Positions 17,166 through 26,113 of a DNA stretch of 57,082 nt are shown here, piece after piece. Source of the DNA: Mycobacteriaceae bacterium (GTDB lineage Bacteria; Actinomycetota; Actinomycetes; Mycobacteriales; Mycobacteriaceae); NCBI GenBank assembly GCA_019749805.1, contig JAIEPH010000089.1, positions 1 through 57,082 on the forward strand, given 5' to 3'. The notes under the pieces were generated by a model that had not been told where the DNA came from, did not search any database, and saw only the letters and a list, made by a program, of their open reading frames with translations. The position numbers and the translations under genes were made by a program. Each line of letters begins with the position of its first letter. Within the stretch, counting starts at the first letter, position 1.

Positions 17166-18376
17166 GAGCTGTAGGCCGAGTTCTCTTCGACGTAACCGTG
17201 GGACAGGTCGGTGGTCCGGATCGACGCCCGGTCATTGCCGACGCCCAGATCGATGGTGACTTCGATCTCTTCGCCGGACAGGTCCACGTCGCGGGCACCC
17301 GGTGCTCCGACGCCGTCGACACACACCGCAGAGCCGTTGAACAACACGCTGATCCGGTCGGCGTCCAGCACGACCGGCGCCATGCCCACCGCGGCCAGTA
17401 CGCGGCCCCAGTTGGGATCGGACCCGAAGAGCGCCGTCTTGACCAGGCTGTCGCGAGCCACGACCCGAGCCGCCGTCAGCGCGTCTTCCTCCGATGCGGC
17501 TCCCGTGACGCTGACGAGGACACGTTTGGTGACACCCTCGGCATCGGCCTGCAGCTGTGCGCACAGATCGTCGCAGACCCGCAGTACCGCATCGTCGAGA
17601 TCGGCTTGGCTCGGCGCGATCTCGCTGGCTCCGGAAGCCAACAGCAGCACGGTGTCGTTGGTGGAGCAGCTGCCGTCGACATCGAGGCGGTCGAATGTCA
17701 TCGCGGTAGCCCGATCAAGTGCAGCACGCAAAGCATTCGAACTGGCGACGGCGTCGGTGGTGATGACGCACAACATGGTCGCCAGCGACGGCGCCAGCAT
17801 CCCTGCACCCTTGGCCATCCCACCCACCGTCCAATCGTCAGTGTGGTGCAGCGCAACCTGTTTCGGAACCGTGTCGGTGGTCATGATGGCCCGTGCGGCC
17901 TCTTCGCCACCGGTCAGCCCACCGGCCATCTCGTGGACGATCTCGGTGACACCCGCCAGCACCTTGTCCATCGGCAGTCGGTCGCCGATGAGCCCGGTGG
18001 AACACACGGCGACCTCGATCGCCCCGGTCTCGGTGCCCCAGTCGGAAAGCGCCGCGGCGACGGCTTCTGCGGTGGTGTGGGTGTCCTGAAAGCCCAGCGG
18101 CCCGGTGCAGGCGTTCGCGCCCCCGGAATTGAGCACGACGGCACGCAGCCGCCCGGTGGTGAGCACCTGCTGCGACCACAGCACCGGCGCGGCCTTGACC
18201 TTGTTGCGGGTGAACACGGCCGCGGCGGCATGGTCGGGGCCCTCGTTGAGGACCAGCGCGAGGTCGAGCGCGCCGGAAGCCTTGATGCCCGCGGCGATTC
18301 CGGTGGCCCGAAAGCCGGCGGGCGCGGTGACACCCTGGGTGCGGACCAATTTTGCGGACTCGGTCACTTCAGTCAT
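17162..18376 (-). CDS. argJ: Ornithine acetyltransferase / N-acetylglutamate synthase
   Basis: Transfers acetyl from N-acetylornithine to glutamate, closing the acetyl cycle. 404 residues. The self-cleavage site is visible in LATMLCVIT: cleavage between Ala199 and Thr200 leaves Thr200 as nucleophile, at the same residue number I recall for the M. tuberculosis enzyme. ATG start at 18376, about 20 bases after the argC stop. Confidence 0.97.
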   Translation of the reverse strand: MTEVTESAKLVRTQGVTAPAGFRATGIAAGIKASGALDLALVLNEGPDHAAAAVFTRNKVKAAPVLWSQQVLTTGRLRAVVLNSGGANACTGPLGFQDTHTTAEAVAAALSDWGTETGAIEVAVCSTGLIGDRLPMDKVLAGVTEIVHEMAGGLTGGEEAARAIMTTDTVPKQVALHHTDDWTVGGMAKGAGMLAPSLATMLCVITTDAVASSNALRAALDRATAMTFDRLDVDGSCSTNDTVLLLASGASEIAPSQADLDDAVLRVCDDLCAQLQADAEGVTKRVLVSVTGAASEEDALTAARVVARDSLVKTALFGSDPNWGRVLAAVGMAPVVLDADRISVLFNGSAVCVDGVGAPGARDVDLSGEEIEVTIDLGVGNDRASIRTTDLSHGYVEENSAYSS

Positions 18377-18397
18377 TTGTCGCCTCCGGCTCCGAAG

Positions 18398-19447
18398 TCA
18401 CGGCGCCACGCCCACGATCGAAAGTCCTTCCGTCTCCGGCCAGCCCAGTGCAAGGTTCATCGATTGCACCGCGGCCCCACCGGTGCCCTTGACGAGGTTG
18501 TCGATCGCGGCGATGCCGATGAACGTCGAGGCGTCCTCGTCGACGGCGACCGCGAGCTGAGCGGCATTGCTCCCGATCACCGCGCCGGTCTTGGGCAACT
18601 GGCCCTCAGGGAGCAGATGAATGAAAGGCTCGGCGTCATAGGCCTTCTCGTAGGCGCTACGGATCTGCGACAGCGGTGTGGTGGTCTTCGCGGTGCAGGT
18701 GGCCAGAATGCCGCGTGACGTCGGGATGAGCACCGGGGTGAACGACACCGTGACGTCCTTGTCGGTGACGGCTTTGAGGCCCTGTGCGATTTCCGGGGTG
18801 TGTCGGTGCTTGCCGCCGACGTTGTAGGCACGCGCGGATCCGATGACCTCGGAGCCGAGCAGGTCTGTCTTGGCGGCGCGCCCGGCACCCGATGTGCCGC
18901 TGACGGCGACGATGGCGACCGCGGGCTCGACGAGTCCCTCGGCGATCGCAGGCCACAGCGCGAGCAGGGCCGCGGTCGGATAACAACCCGGAACGGCGAT
19001 CCGGGTGGCGCCGCGCAACCGGTCACGGGCGCCAGGCAGCTCGGGCAGGCCGTACGGCCAGCTGCCCGCGTGCGACGACCCGTAGAACCGTTCCCAGGCC
19101 CCGGCATCGGTGAGGCGGAAGTCGGCACCGCAGTCGACGATGACGGTGTCGCTGCCGAGTTGGTCGGCCAGGGCAGCGGAATGACCGTGCGGAAGCCCCA
19201 GAAAAACCACATCGTGGCCCTTCAGGGTGTCGGCGTCGGTGGCCTCGAGCGCGCGGTCAGCCAGCGGCAGCAGGTGCGGGTGATGCTCACCGAGCAGGGT
19301 GCCGGCACTCGCCGCCGCAGTGAGGGCGCCGATCGTCAGCCGCCCGTCGGCGTAGGCGGGATGCCCCAGCAGCAATCGCAGAATCTCCCCACCTGCATAT
19401 CCGCTGGCACCGGCCACTGCGACGGAAGTCATGCACCGATTCTGCAT
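18398..19447 (-). CDS. argC: N-acetyl-gamma-glutamyl-phosphate reductase
   Basis: NADPH-dependent reductase, first gene of the arg operon, 349 residues. The Rossmann motif GASGYAGGE is near the N-terminus, and the catalytic Cys lies in AVPGCYPTA. I chose the ATG at 19447, not 19432, because GAGGA lies at a good distance upstream and the product then begins MQNR as in M. tuberculosis ArgC. The start codon sits inside an ArgR box. Confidence 0.96.
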   Translation of the reverse strand: MQNRCMTSVAVAGASGYAGGEILRLLLGHPAYADGRLTIGALTAAASAGTLLGEHHPHLLPLADRALEATDADTLKGHDVVFLGLPHGHSAALADQLGSDTVIVDCGADFRLTDAGAWERFYGSSHAGSWPYGLPELPGARDRLRGATRIAVPGCYPTAALLALWPAIAEGLVEPAVAIVAVSGTSGAGRAAKTDLLGSEVIGSARAYNVGGKHRHTPEIAQGLKAVTDKDVTVSFTPVLIPTSRGILATCTAKTTTPLSQIRSAYEKAYDAEPFIHLLPEGQLPKTGAVIGSNAAQLAVAVDEDASTFIGIAAIDNLVKGTGGAAVQSMNLALGWPETEGLSIVGVAP

Positions 19448-19466
19448 GTTTATGCATCCTCATGCA
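19443..19466 (-). promoter_or_regulatory. Tandem ARG boxes (ArgR operators) over the argC start
   Basis: Two perfect copies of TGCAT-N4-ATGCA overlap: 19443-19456 and 19453-19466, offset by 10 bp, about one helical turn. This form resembles the mycobacterial ARG box as I remember it. The promoter-proximal copy contains the argC start codon. ArgR encoded in the same operon would bind here when arginine is present and repress argCJBDFRGH. Confidence 0.85.
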
Positions 19467-19483
19467 AATTCATTATCTTCGAA

Positions 19484-19852
19484 TCAGCCGGCGGCCCATT
19501 CCTTGGCTCGTTCGAGGTCGGCGAGGCCGAACACTTCGAGTTCACCGGGCACCATCCAGCCCACCACATGCACGGTGTGCGCGACCCATTCTTTGTCGGT
19601 GACGATCGCGATGCGCTTGAACGCCGAACGATGGTTGATGAGGGTGCCGAAGCCCTGCTTGAGGTCCTCGACCAAACCTCCCCGTCCGAAGCCCTCGTAG
19701 TCGGGCGCGATGACCTCGACGATCCGGACTTCCTCGCCGCCGAGCAGCTTCTCCAGTTCGGGCTTGAACTCGATCATCTCGTCGCCGGTCACCTTGCCCG
19801 AAACGCGAATGCCCGCGACGCCGACAGGCATGTCCTGCAGTACCTCGATCAT
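19484..19852 (-). CDS. SpoIIAA-like (STAS-fold) protein
   Basis: 122 residues of the SpoIIAA-like/DUF3478 type: MIEVLQDMPVGVAGIRVSGK at the start, GDEMIEFKPELEKLL, then DLKQGFGTLINH and KRIAIVTDKEWV. These small STAS-fold proteins are common but their role is poorly known. The ATG at 19852 has AGGA about 11 bases upstream. It lies just before argC on the same strand but with its own stop upstream of the ARG boxes, so it is probably a separate unit. Confidence 0.82.
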   Translation of the reverse strand: MIEVLQDMPVGVAGIRVSGKVTGDEMIEFKPELEKLLGGEEVRIVEVIAPDYEGFGRGGLVEDLKQGFGTLINHRSAFKRIAIVTDKEWVAHTVHVVGWMVPGELEVFGLADLERAKEWAAG

Positions 19853-19936
19853 GGCTACGTTCCTACTCCGGAATCGGCGGCTACTGGCGAATCCATTAAA
19901 CGCCGCGCCGTTACGCTCGACTGGGTGGCCGCCCCC

Positions 19937-20470
19937 ATGCTCGCCTGGACTCTGATCAGCATTCCGGCGATCGTTCTCGCTGGCACGCTTCTGCACTTCG
20001 CGTACATCTGGTCCGGGCGACGTCGGATCGTTGCTGCATTTACTCCGGTGAACGAAAGTGTATGGGAGCACCTAAAGATGGCCTATTGGCCGGTGTTGTT
20101 CTACACGGGGGTGATGTTTGTGACCCGTCACCCGTCGGCGAGCTTGCTGTCGGCCGCGGCGCTGGGATTCCTCACCATGGCCGCGCTGATGCTCGGACTG
20201 TTCTACCTGACAATCCGGGTGATACCGCAAGCCGAGGACAGGCGCCGCCTCATCGCCGACGGCACCATCTTCGTGGTCGCGGTTGCAGCCGGTCAGTTAC
20301 TCAGTTACCTACTTCTCGGACAAGTTGACACCGGCACCGTCACCGGGTTGATCCTGCTGTTGGCGCCGGGGGTGGTGCTGGCCGTCACCACGTTCGTCCC
20401 ACCGCGACTCCCGGTGTTTCAGGACCAGCTCAACGGCACGTACGGAGTGCAGGCGCCTGACCAGGCCTAG
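19937..20470 (+). CDS. Small integral membrane protein (DUF6512-like)
   Basis: About 177 residues with five hydrophobic segments, starting at WTLISIPAIVLAGTLLHFAYIW and including VNESVWEHLKMAYWPVLFYTG. That NESxWEHLK motif is what I associate with the DUF6512 family. No function known. ATG at 19937; a GTG 12 bases upstream (19925) is an alternative. It is divergent from the SpoIIAA-like gene across 84 bases and ends overlapping the pheT stop by 4 bases. Confidence 0.78.
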   Translation: MLAWTLISIPAIVLAGTLLHFAYIWSGRRRIVAAFTPVNESVWEHLKMAYWPVLFYTGVMFVTRHPSASLLSAAALGFLTMAALMLGLFYLTIRVIPQAEDRRRLIADGTIFVVAVAAGQLLSYLLLGQVDTGTVTGLILLLAPGVVLAVTTFVPPRLPVFQDQLNGTYGVQAPDQA

Positions 20471-22953
20471 CGGCGCTGCTCTGCCCCGACGCGATCGGCG
20501 GCCGCCTGAACCGCGGCGTCGCGGGCGGCACTGGCCTCGTCCTCGGTGAGCGTGCGGTCGGTGGCCCGGAACCGCAGCGCCAGCGCCAGCGACTTACGTC
20601 CTTCGCCGATCTGCGGCCCGGTGTAGACGTCGAACAGCCGGACGTCCTCCAGCAGTTCACCAGCACCCTCGCGGACCGCATCGATCACGTTCTGCGCGGC
20701 GACGTCCTCGCCGACGATCAGCGCGACATCCTGGAACACCGATGGAAACGGCGATACGGCGGGCACGGGAAGCGTTTCGGTGAGCGGAATGGCATCGAGG
20801 TTCAGTTCGACGGCGCACGTCCCCGCGGGCAGCCCCGACCGCTCGATGACGGCGGGGTGCAACTGGCCCGCATATCCGACCACGGCATCGCCGATGACCA
20901 CCTCGGCACATCGGCCCGGATGCCAGGGCAGGTGCTGAGCGGATCGCAGTGTGAGCTTCACGCCTGCGGCACGGCCGATGACGCGCACCGCCTCGAACGC
21001 ATCGCTGGCGTGCACGGCCCTGCCCCGCCCCCACGGGCCCGCGGGCTCGCGCAACCCGGTCAAGACCGCGCCGACGTGTTGCGGCTGATGCGGTAGCGAG
21101 GCATCGAGCGTCGCGATCTCGTCGGAGGTGGGCCGACGGTCAGTCGGAATCCGTTCCACCGCGCGGGTTTCCGCCGTCGGCTCGACCACCTGAGCGATGG
21201 CGAACAACGCCGCATCGACGGCTCCCCGGGACACATTGCGTCCCAGGGCTTCCAACAGTCCCGGCAGAAGAGTGGTGGCCAGCTGGGGCCGATCGGCCTC
21301 CAACGGATTCAACACCTGCGTCGTGGACCGGCGCGCGTCATCAGCAGGCAAACCCCACTGGTCGAAGATTCCCGCGGGCAGGAACGGGGTCGGCAGGATC
21401 TCGACATAGCCGCTCAGCGCCAGCGACTTTCCGATCGCGCGGCGCCGCTTCTGCGCGGGGCTCAGGCCGCGGCCCGGTGGTGCGAGCGGTAGCACCGATG
21501 GGATGACCTCCAGGCCCTCCAGCCGCAAGACCTCCTCGACGAGGTCCGCGGGCTGACGGAGGTCGGGGCGCCAGCTCGGTGGCGTCGCCGTCACCTGACC
21601 GTCGCTCACGACGACGTCGGCGCCGATCTGAATGAGGCGCTTCTGGGTGGTGCCGGCCGCGTACTCCACACCGGCCATGCGGTCGGGCAGGTCGACCGCC
21701 ATGCTGACCGGCGCAGGCGACCAGTCGTCATGAGGCGGGTCGCCACGCCAGTCGGTCAACGTCGGTTCGACTGTGCCACCGGCGATCTCGGCCAGCAGGG
21801 TGCAGCAGCGATTCAATGCGGCGACGGAGATCGCCGGATCGACGGTGCGTTCATAGCGACGGCCAGCCTCACTGTTGAGGTGCAGACGCCGCTGCGTGCG
21901 CGACACCGCGGCGGGGTCCCATACCGCGGCCTCGAGCAACACATCGGTGGTGCTGTCGCGAACCTCGGTGGTGCCCGCGCCCATCACGCCGCCGATCGCC
22001 GCGGTGGCGACATCGTCGACGATGAGCACGTCGGCAGGGTCGAGGCGACGTTCGATGTCGTCGAGCGTGACGACGGTTTCCCCCGGTTCAGCGAACCGGA
22101 CCCGGAAGCCGCCGGTGATCAGGCTGCGATCGTGTGCGTGCATCGGATGCCCGATCTCGAGCATCACGTAGTTGGTCACGTCGACGGCCGGCGAGATGGC
22201 CCGTATGCCCGACAGCAGTAGCCGTCGTTGCATCCACCACGGCGACACCGCTTTTGGATCGATGCCTGTGACCGGACGCAGACCGAAGCGCAGCACCCCG
22301 GTGCCCGCGTCGATCGTCAGCGGCAGTGCCTCACCTTCGGCGGGCAGGGGCGCGATGTCGGCCGGGTCGACGTAGTCGAGATCGTAGGCGTTGGCGATCT
22401 CGCGGGCCATGCCGCGCACCGACAGGCAGTAGCCGCGGTCTGGGGTGATCGCCAGATTGAACACGATGTCGTCGAGGCCGAGGACGTCGGCGGCGGGCGT
22501 GCCGGGCGCTGCCGTGCCCTCCGGCAACACCAGGATGCCGGAATGATCGGAGCCGAGGTTGAGTTCCGCGGTCGAACAGATCATGCCGTCACTGGTGCGG
22601 CCGTACGTCTTGCGGGTGGCGATGGCAAAGTCGCCCGGCAGCACGGAACCGGGCAGTGCCACCACGACAAGGTCGCTGACCGCGAAGTTGGTTGCCCCGC
22701 AGACGATGTCACGTGGCTCGGCTTCACCCACATCGACTTTGACCGCGCGGATGGGCTTCTTGAACTCGGTCAATCCCTCGATCTCGACGACCCGGCCGAC
22801 CGTCAAGGGTCCCGTGACCGGCCCGACGGGAAGGACCTCTTCGACCTCATGACCGATGCGGATCAGGGTCTGTTCCAGTTCCTCGGCTGACACGTCCCAG
22901 CCGGGAGCACCGGCTTGGACGACGTCGCGCAGCCAGCTGTAGGGCAGGCGCAT
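20467..22953 (-). CDS. pheT: Phenylalanyl-tRNA synthetase beta subunit
   Basis: 828 residues; partners with PheS in an alpha2-beta2 enzyme. N-terminal EMAP-type tRNA-binding domain (PVGPVTGPLTVGRVVEIEG), B3/B4 editing region in the middle, B5 region, and a C-terminal ferredoxin-like anticodon-binding domain with SPFPSVFQDVALIV. The start overlaps the pheS stop by one base (TGATG), which couples the two. Confidence 0.97.
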   Translation of the reverse strand: MRLPYSWLRDVVQAGAPGWDVSAEELEQTLIRIGHEVEEVLPVGPVTGPLTVGRVVEIEGLTEFKKPIRAVKVDVGEAEPRDIVCGATNFAVSDLVVVALPGSVLPGDFAIATRKTYGRTSDGMICSTAELNLGSDHSGILVLPEGTAAPGTPAADVLGLDDIVFNLAITPDRGYCLSVRGMAREIANAYDLDYVDPADIAPLPAEGEALPLTIDAGTGVLRFGLRPVTGIDPKAVSPWWMQRRLLLSGIRAISPAVDVTNYVMLEIGHPMHAHDRSLITGGFRVRFAEPGETVVTLDDIERRLDPADVLIVDDVATAAIGGVMGAGTTEVRDSTTDVLLEAAVWDPAAVSRTQRRLHLNSEAGRRYERTVDPAISVAALNRCCTLLAEIAGGTVEPTLTDWRGDPPHDDWSPAPVSMAVDLPDRMAGVEYAAGTTQKRLIQIGADVVVSDGQVTATPPSWRPDLRQPADLVEEVLRLEGLEVIPSVLPLAPPGRGLSPAQKRRRAIGKSLALSGYVEILPTPFLPAGIFDQWGLPADDARRSTTQVLNPLEADRPQLATTLLPGLLEALGRNVSRGAVDAALFAIAQVVEPTAETRAVERIPTDRRPTSDEIATLDASLPHQPQHVGAVLTGLREPAGPWGRGRAVHASDAFEAVRVIGRAAGVKLTLRSAQHLPWHPGRCAEVVIGDAVVGYAGQLHPAVIERSGLPAGTCAVELNLDAIPLTETLPVPAVSPFPSVFQDVALIVGEDVAAQNVIDAVREGAGELLEDVRLFDVYTGPQIGEGRKSLALALRFRATDRTLTEDEASAARDAAVQAAADRVGAEQRR

Positions 22954-23996
22954 CAGGCTCCAACCCCGAACGGCAGCGAGAAGCGCACGTCGCCCTCGAC
23001 CATGTCACGCATGTCGGGGATGCCGTTGCGGAACTGCAGGGTGCGCTCCAATCCCATGCCGAACGCGAATCCGCTATAGACCTCTGGGTCGATACCGCAC
23101 GCGCGCAACACATTCGGATTGACCATGCCGCAGCCGCCCCATTCCACCCAGCCGGGGCCGCCCTTCTTGTTCGGGAACCAGATGTCGACCTCGGCCGACG
23201 GTTCGGTGAACGGGAAGAAGTGCGGACGGAATCGCGTACGACCCTCGGGTCCGAATTCGGAACGGGCGAACGCGTCCAGCGTTCCGCGCAGATGGGCCAT
23301 CGTCAGCCCCTTGTCGACGGCCAGGCCCTCCACCTGATGGAAGACCGGGGTGTGGGTGGCGTCCAGCTCGTCGGTGCGGAAGGTGCGGCCGATCGAGATG
23401 ATGTATACCGGCAGCTCGCGCTCGAGCAGCGCCCGAATCTGGACCGGTGAGGTGTGGGTGCGCAGCACCTGCCGCGAGCCGTCGGGCGCGACATGGAAGG
23501 TGTCCTGCTCGCTGCGGGCCGGATGGTCGGGCGGAAAGTTGAGCGCGTCGAAGTTGAACTGCTCGGTCTCGACCTCGGGCCCCTCGGCGAGTTCCCAGCC
23601 CATCGCGACGAACGTGTCGGCGACATGCTCGGCCAGGATCGTGATCGGGTGGCGGGCCCCGACCGGCTGCCGGGTGGACGGCAGAGTCACGTCGATGCGC
23701 TCGGCGATCAGCACGGCGGCGTCGCGCTCGGCCCGCAATGCCGCGAGGCGCTCGTCGTAGGCCTGCTGCGCCTCGGTACGCGCCACGTTGACCCGCTTGC
23801 CCGCGTCGGCGCGGTCGGCCTTGGGCAGCGAGCCGAGCGCCTGGCGCGCGAGCGCAATCGGTGAGCGGTCACCGAGCTGCTCGGTCTTCGCGCGGGCAAG
23901 AGAGTCGAGGTCATTCGCCACGTCGAAGGCATGCCGAGCCGCGCTGACAGCCTTCGTCAACGCTTCTTCAGACAGGTCTATTGGCTGATCAGCCAC
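22953..23996 (-). CDS. pheS: Phenylalanyl-tRNA synthetase alpha subunit
   Basis: 347 residues, catalytic subunit. N-terminal coiled coil, then the class II core: GARHPITIL, SIGRTFRTDELDATHTPVFHQVEG (motif 2) and SGFAFGMGLERTLQFRNGIPDMR (motif 3). The GTG at 23996 matches the start of the M. tuberculosis protein (xxDQPxDLS). It lies 28 bases after the adenylyl cyclase gene on the same strand. Confidence 0.97.
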   Translation of the reverse strand: MADQPIDLSEEALTKAVSAARHAFDVANDLDSLARAKTEQLGDRSPIALARQALGSLPKADRADAGKRVNVARTEAQQAYDERLAALRAERDAAVLIAERIDVTLPSTRQPVGARHPITILAEHVADTFVAMGWELAEGPEVETEQFNFDALNFPPDHPARSEQDTFHVAPDGSRQVLRTHTSPVQIRALLERELPVYIISIGRTFRTDELDATHTPVFHQVEGLAVDKGLTMAHLRGTLDAFARSEFGPEGRTRFRPHFFPFTEPSAEVDIWFPNKKGGPGWVEWGGCGMVNPNVLRACGIDPEVYSGFAFGMGLERTLQFRNGIPDMRDMVEGDVRFSLPFGVGA

Positions 23997-24024
23997 CCGG
24001 CGATCATATGCGTGGCAGGCGGGG

Positions 24025-24903
24025 CTATTCGCCCGAGGGGTAGCCGTCCAGGTCGGCGTCACCCGGTGACGGCCTGCGCGATTTCAGCCGGTACATGACG
24101 AGATCGGCGGGCACCCCGTCCTGCTTGGGCGCAAAGACCTGCTTGCGCAGCCGCTTGGCGTCGACCCCCAACACGTCGAGGTCCTCAGCCGAAAGACCGT
24201 CCAACGTCGCCTGGGACACCACCAACTCTCCCCTGGTCGCCCGCTCCATCACCCGCGCAGCGATGTTGACGTCGATGCCCAGCCAGTCCGAGCCGATTCG
24301 CTGCGGCCGGCCGGTGTGGATCCCGACGCGCATCCGCGGGGTGTAGCCGTCCACGTCAAGGGATTTCACCGCCTCCCGCGCCTTGACCGCGGCGGCGACC
24401 GCCGTCGTCGGCCGAAGGAAGACCGCCATGATGCCGTCGCCCATGCGCTTGACGATCTGGCCGCCGGCCTCCAGCAGCGGCGGCTCGACGACCTGCGAGA
24501 CGCGGCGCAGGAGCTTGAGGGTGGCGTCGTCGCCCGCGTTCAGCGACCAAGCGGAGAATCCCACCAGGTCTGTGAAGACGATCGTCGCCTCGCGGTAGGC
24601 GGGCTTGCCCGACACCCGCTCGGTCAGCGCCTGCCACACCTGCAGCGCGCCGAGGCTTACCTCGCGTGACGCCGCCTCGCGATGTAGCAGCCGATCGGCC
24701 GCGCGGGCGGCGGCTCTGGGGCCGCCTTCACCGGACGCCGAGAGTGGATCTCCGAACTCGGGGTCCCCGGGAAGCGCACGCCGGGCGCGGCGCAGGAAGG
24801 CGATGACGGACGGGCTGTGGTTGGTGCTTTTCAGCCACGAAACAGGCCCGGATGACTGCCTGCCAGATCGTTCGTCGATCGACTCGACCTCATCCACGGG
24901 CAC
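24025..24903 (-). CDS. Class III adenylyl/guanylyl cyclase (Rv1647-like)
   Basis: About 292 residues, no membrane segment. The catalytic domain covers roughly residues 105-280. Both metal-binding aspartates are present, Asp112 in IVFTDLVGFS and Asp156 in RMGDGIMAVF, with the usual spacing of 44, and a DVNIAARVMERA segment supplies transition-state residues. It probably makes cAMP in the cytosol. GTG start at 24903 with AGG upstream; a further GTG lies two codons on. Position next to pheS matches Rv1647-Rv1649. Confidence 0.92.
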   Translation of the reverse strand: MPVDEVESIDERSGRQSSGPVSWLKSTNHSPSVIAFLRRARRALPGDPEFGDPLSASGEGGPRAAARAADRLLHREAASREVSLGALQVWQALTERVSGKPAYREATIVFTDLVGFSAWSLNAGDDATLKLLRRVSQVVEPPLLEAGGQIVKRMGDGIMAVFLRPTTAVAAAVKAREAVKSLDVDGYTPRMRVGIHTGRPQRIGSDWLGIDVNIAARVMERATRGELVVSQATLDGLSAEDLDVLGVDAKRLRKQVFAPKQDGVPADLVMYRLKSRRPSPGDADLDGYPSGE

Positions 24904-25009
24904 AAGCCTAGTTTGAGCGCCGAAACGCGAATAAACCGGCTGGTCACAGGCTAGTGGAGGACACGTGGAGGGTGAATAACACTGCGGCCGCCACGCCTGG
25001 CAAATCATA

Positions 25010-25025
25010 GACAACGTGCGTTGTC
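25010..25025. promoter_or_regulatory. Inverted repeat, candidate operator of the oxygenase/fadE pair
   Basis: GACAACG-N2-CGTTGTC is a perfect 7-bp inverted repeat typical of TetR-type operators. It lies 37 bases before the oxygenase start and overlaps a possible -10 (TAGACA at 25007-25012). It may equally affect the divergent cyclase gene. No regulator gene is adjacent. Confidence 0.5.
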
Positions 25026-25061
25026 AAGTTTATCGTGAGGGTCTGACAGCGGAGGAGACCG

Positions 25062-26108
25062 ATGGCCCTGAAATCGACTTCGACGGCAACCGGCAGCAGA
25101 CGGCAGGCCGACAGAGACCCGCTCGGCCCCGACTCGCTGACGTGGAAGTACTTCGGCGACCTGCGGACCGGCATGCTCGGCGTCTGGATCGGGGCGATCC
25201 AGAACATGTATCCCGAACTCGGTGCGGGCGTCGAAGACCATTCGATCCTGCTGCGCGAGCCACTGCAGCGCGTCGCGCGCTCGGTGTACCCGATCATGGG
25301 CGTCGTCTACGACGGTGACCGCGCCGCGCAGACCGGGCAACAGATCAAGAGCTACCACAACACGATCAAGGGCGTCGACGCCGAAGGCCGGCGCTACCAC
25401 GCGTTGAACCCCGAGACTTTCTATTGGGCGCACGCGACGTTCTTCATGTTGATCATCAAGACCGCCGAGTACTTCTGCGGCGGGCTCACCGACGCCGAGA
25501 AGCGCCAGCTGTTCGACGAACACGTGCAGTGGTACCGGATGTACGGCATGAGCATGCGGCCGGTCCCCGACACGTGGGAGGACTTCTGCGAGTACTGGGA
25601 CGCCAAGTGCCGCGACGAGTTGGAAATCAACCGCGCGACACTCGACATCTTCTCGATCCGAATTCCCAAGCCGTGGTTCGTGTTGATGCCGACCCCGATC
25701 TGGGATCAACTCTTCAAGCCGATGGTCGGCGCGCAGCGCTGGATCGCCGCGGGCCTCTTCGATCCCGCCGTGCGCGAGAAAGCCGGCATGCGCTGGACGC
25801 CGGGCGACGAAGTGTTGCTGCGCATCTTCGGCAAGCTCGTCGAGTTGGCGTTCGTCGCGGTGCCCGACGAGATACGGCTTCATCCACGCGCGCTGGCCGC
25901 CTATCGTCGCGCCGACGGCAAGCTGCCCGAAGACGCGCCGTTGGTCGAGGCGCCCAGCTTCATGGCGCCGCCACGCGATCGCCACGGCCTGCCGATGCAT
26001 TACGTGCCGCCACGCAAGTCCCTGCTCGACCGAGCAGGGTCTTTGGTGCACACGACGTTCTCGTTGGCGGGGCTGCGTCCGGCGCGCGGACGCGTTAAGG
26101 CAGCCTAG
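25062..26108 (+). CDS. MpaB/rubber-oxygenase family protein (DUF2236; Rv1645c-like)
   Basis: 348 residues, all-helical family related to latex-clearing oxygenase and fungal MpaB, which are haem-dependent. Visible family segments: DPLGPDSLTWKYFGDLRTGM, YHALNPETFYWAHATFFM with the candidate haem-ligand His, and MYGMSMRPVPDTWEDFCEYW. Substrate unknown. GGAGGAG lies 6 bases before the ATG. The acyl-CoA dehydrogenase gene starts 5 bases after its stop, so the two form an operon. Confidence 0.85.
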   Translation: MALKSTSTATGSRRQADRDPLGPDSLTWKYFGDLRTGMLGVWIGAIQNMYPELGAGVEDHSILLREPLQRVARSVYPIMGVVYDGDRAAQTGQQIKSYHNTIKGVDAEGRRYHALNPETFYWAHATFFMLIIKTAEYFCGGLTDAEKRQLFDEHVQWYRMYGMSMRPVPDTWEDFCEYWDAKCRDELEINRATLDIFSIRIPKPWFVLMPTPIWDQLFKPMVGAQRWIAAGLFDPAVREKAGMRWTPGDEVLLRIFGKLVELAFVAVPDEIRLHPRALAAYRRADGKLPEDAPLVEAPSFMAPPRDRHGLPMHYVPPRKSLLDRAGSLVHTTFSLAGLRPARGRVKAA

Positions 26109-26113
26109 AGCTC

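Noticed and set aside
17198..18718. 506-codon open frame antisense to argJ and argC
   Set aside because: Low-complexity antisense frame typical of GC-rich DNA; both genes beneath it are certain.
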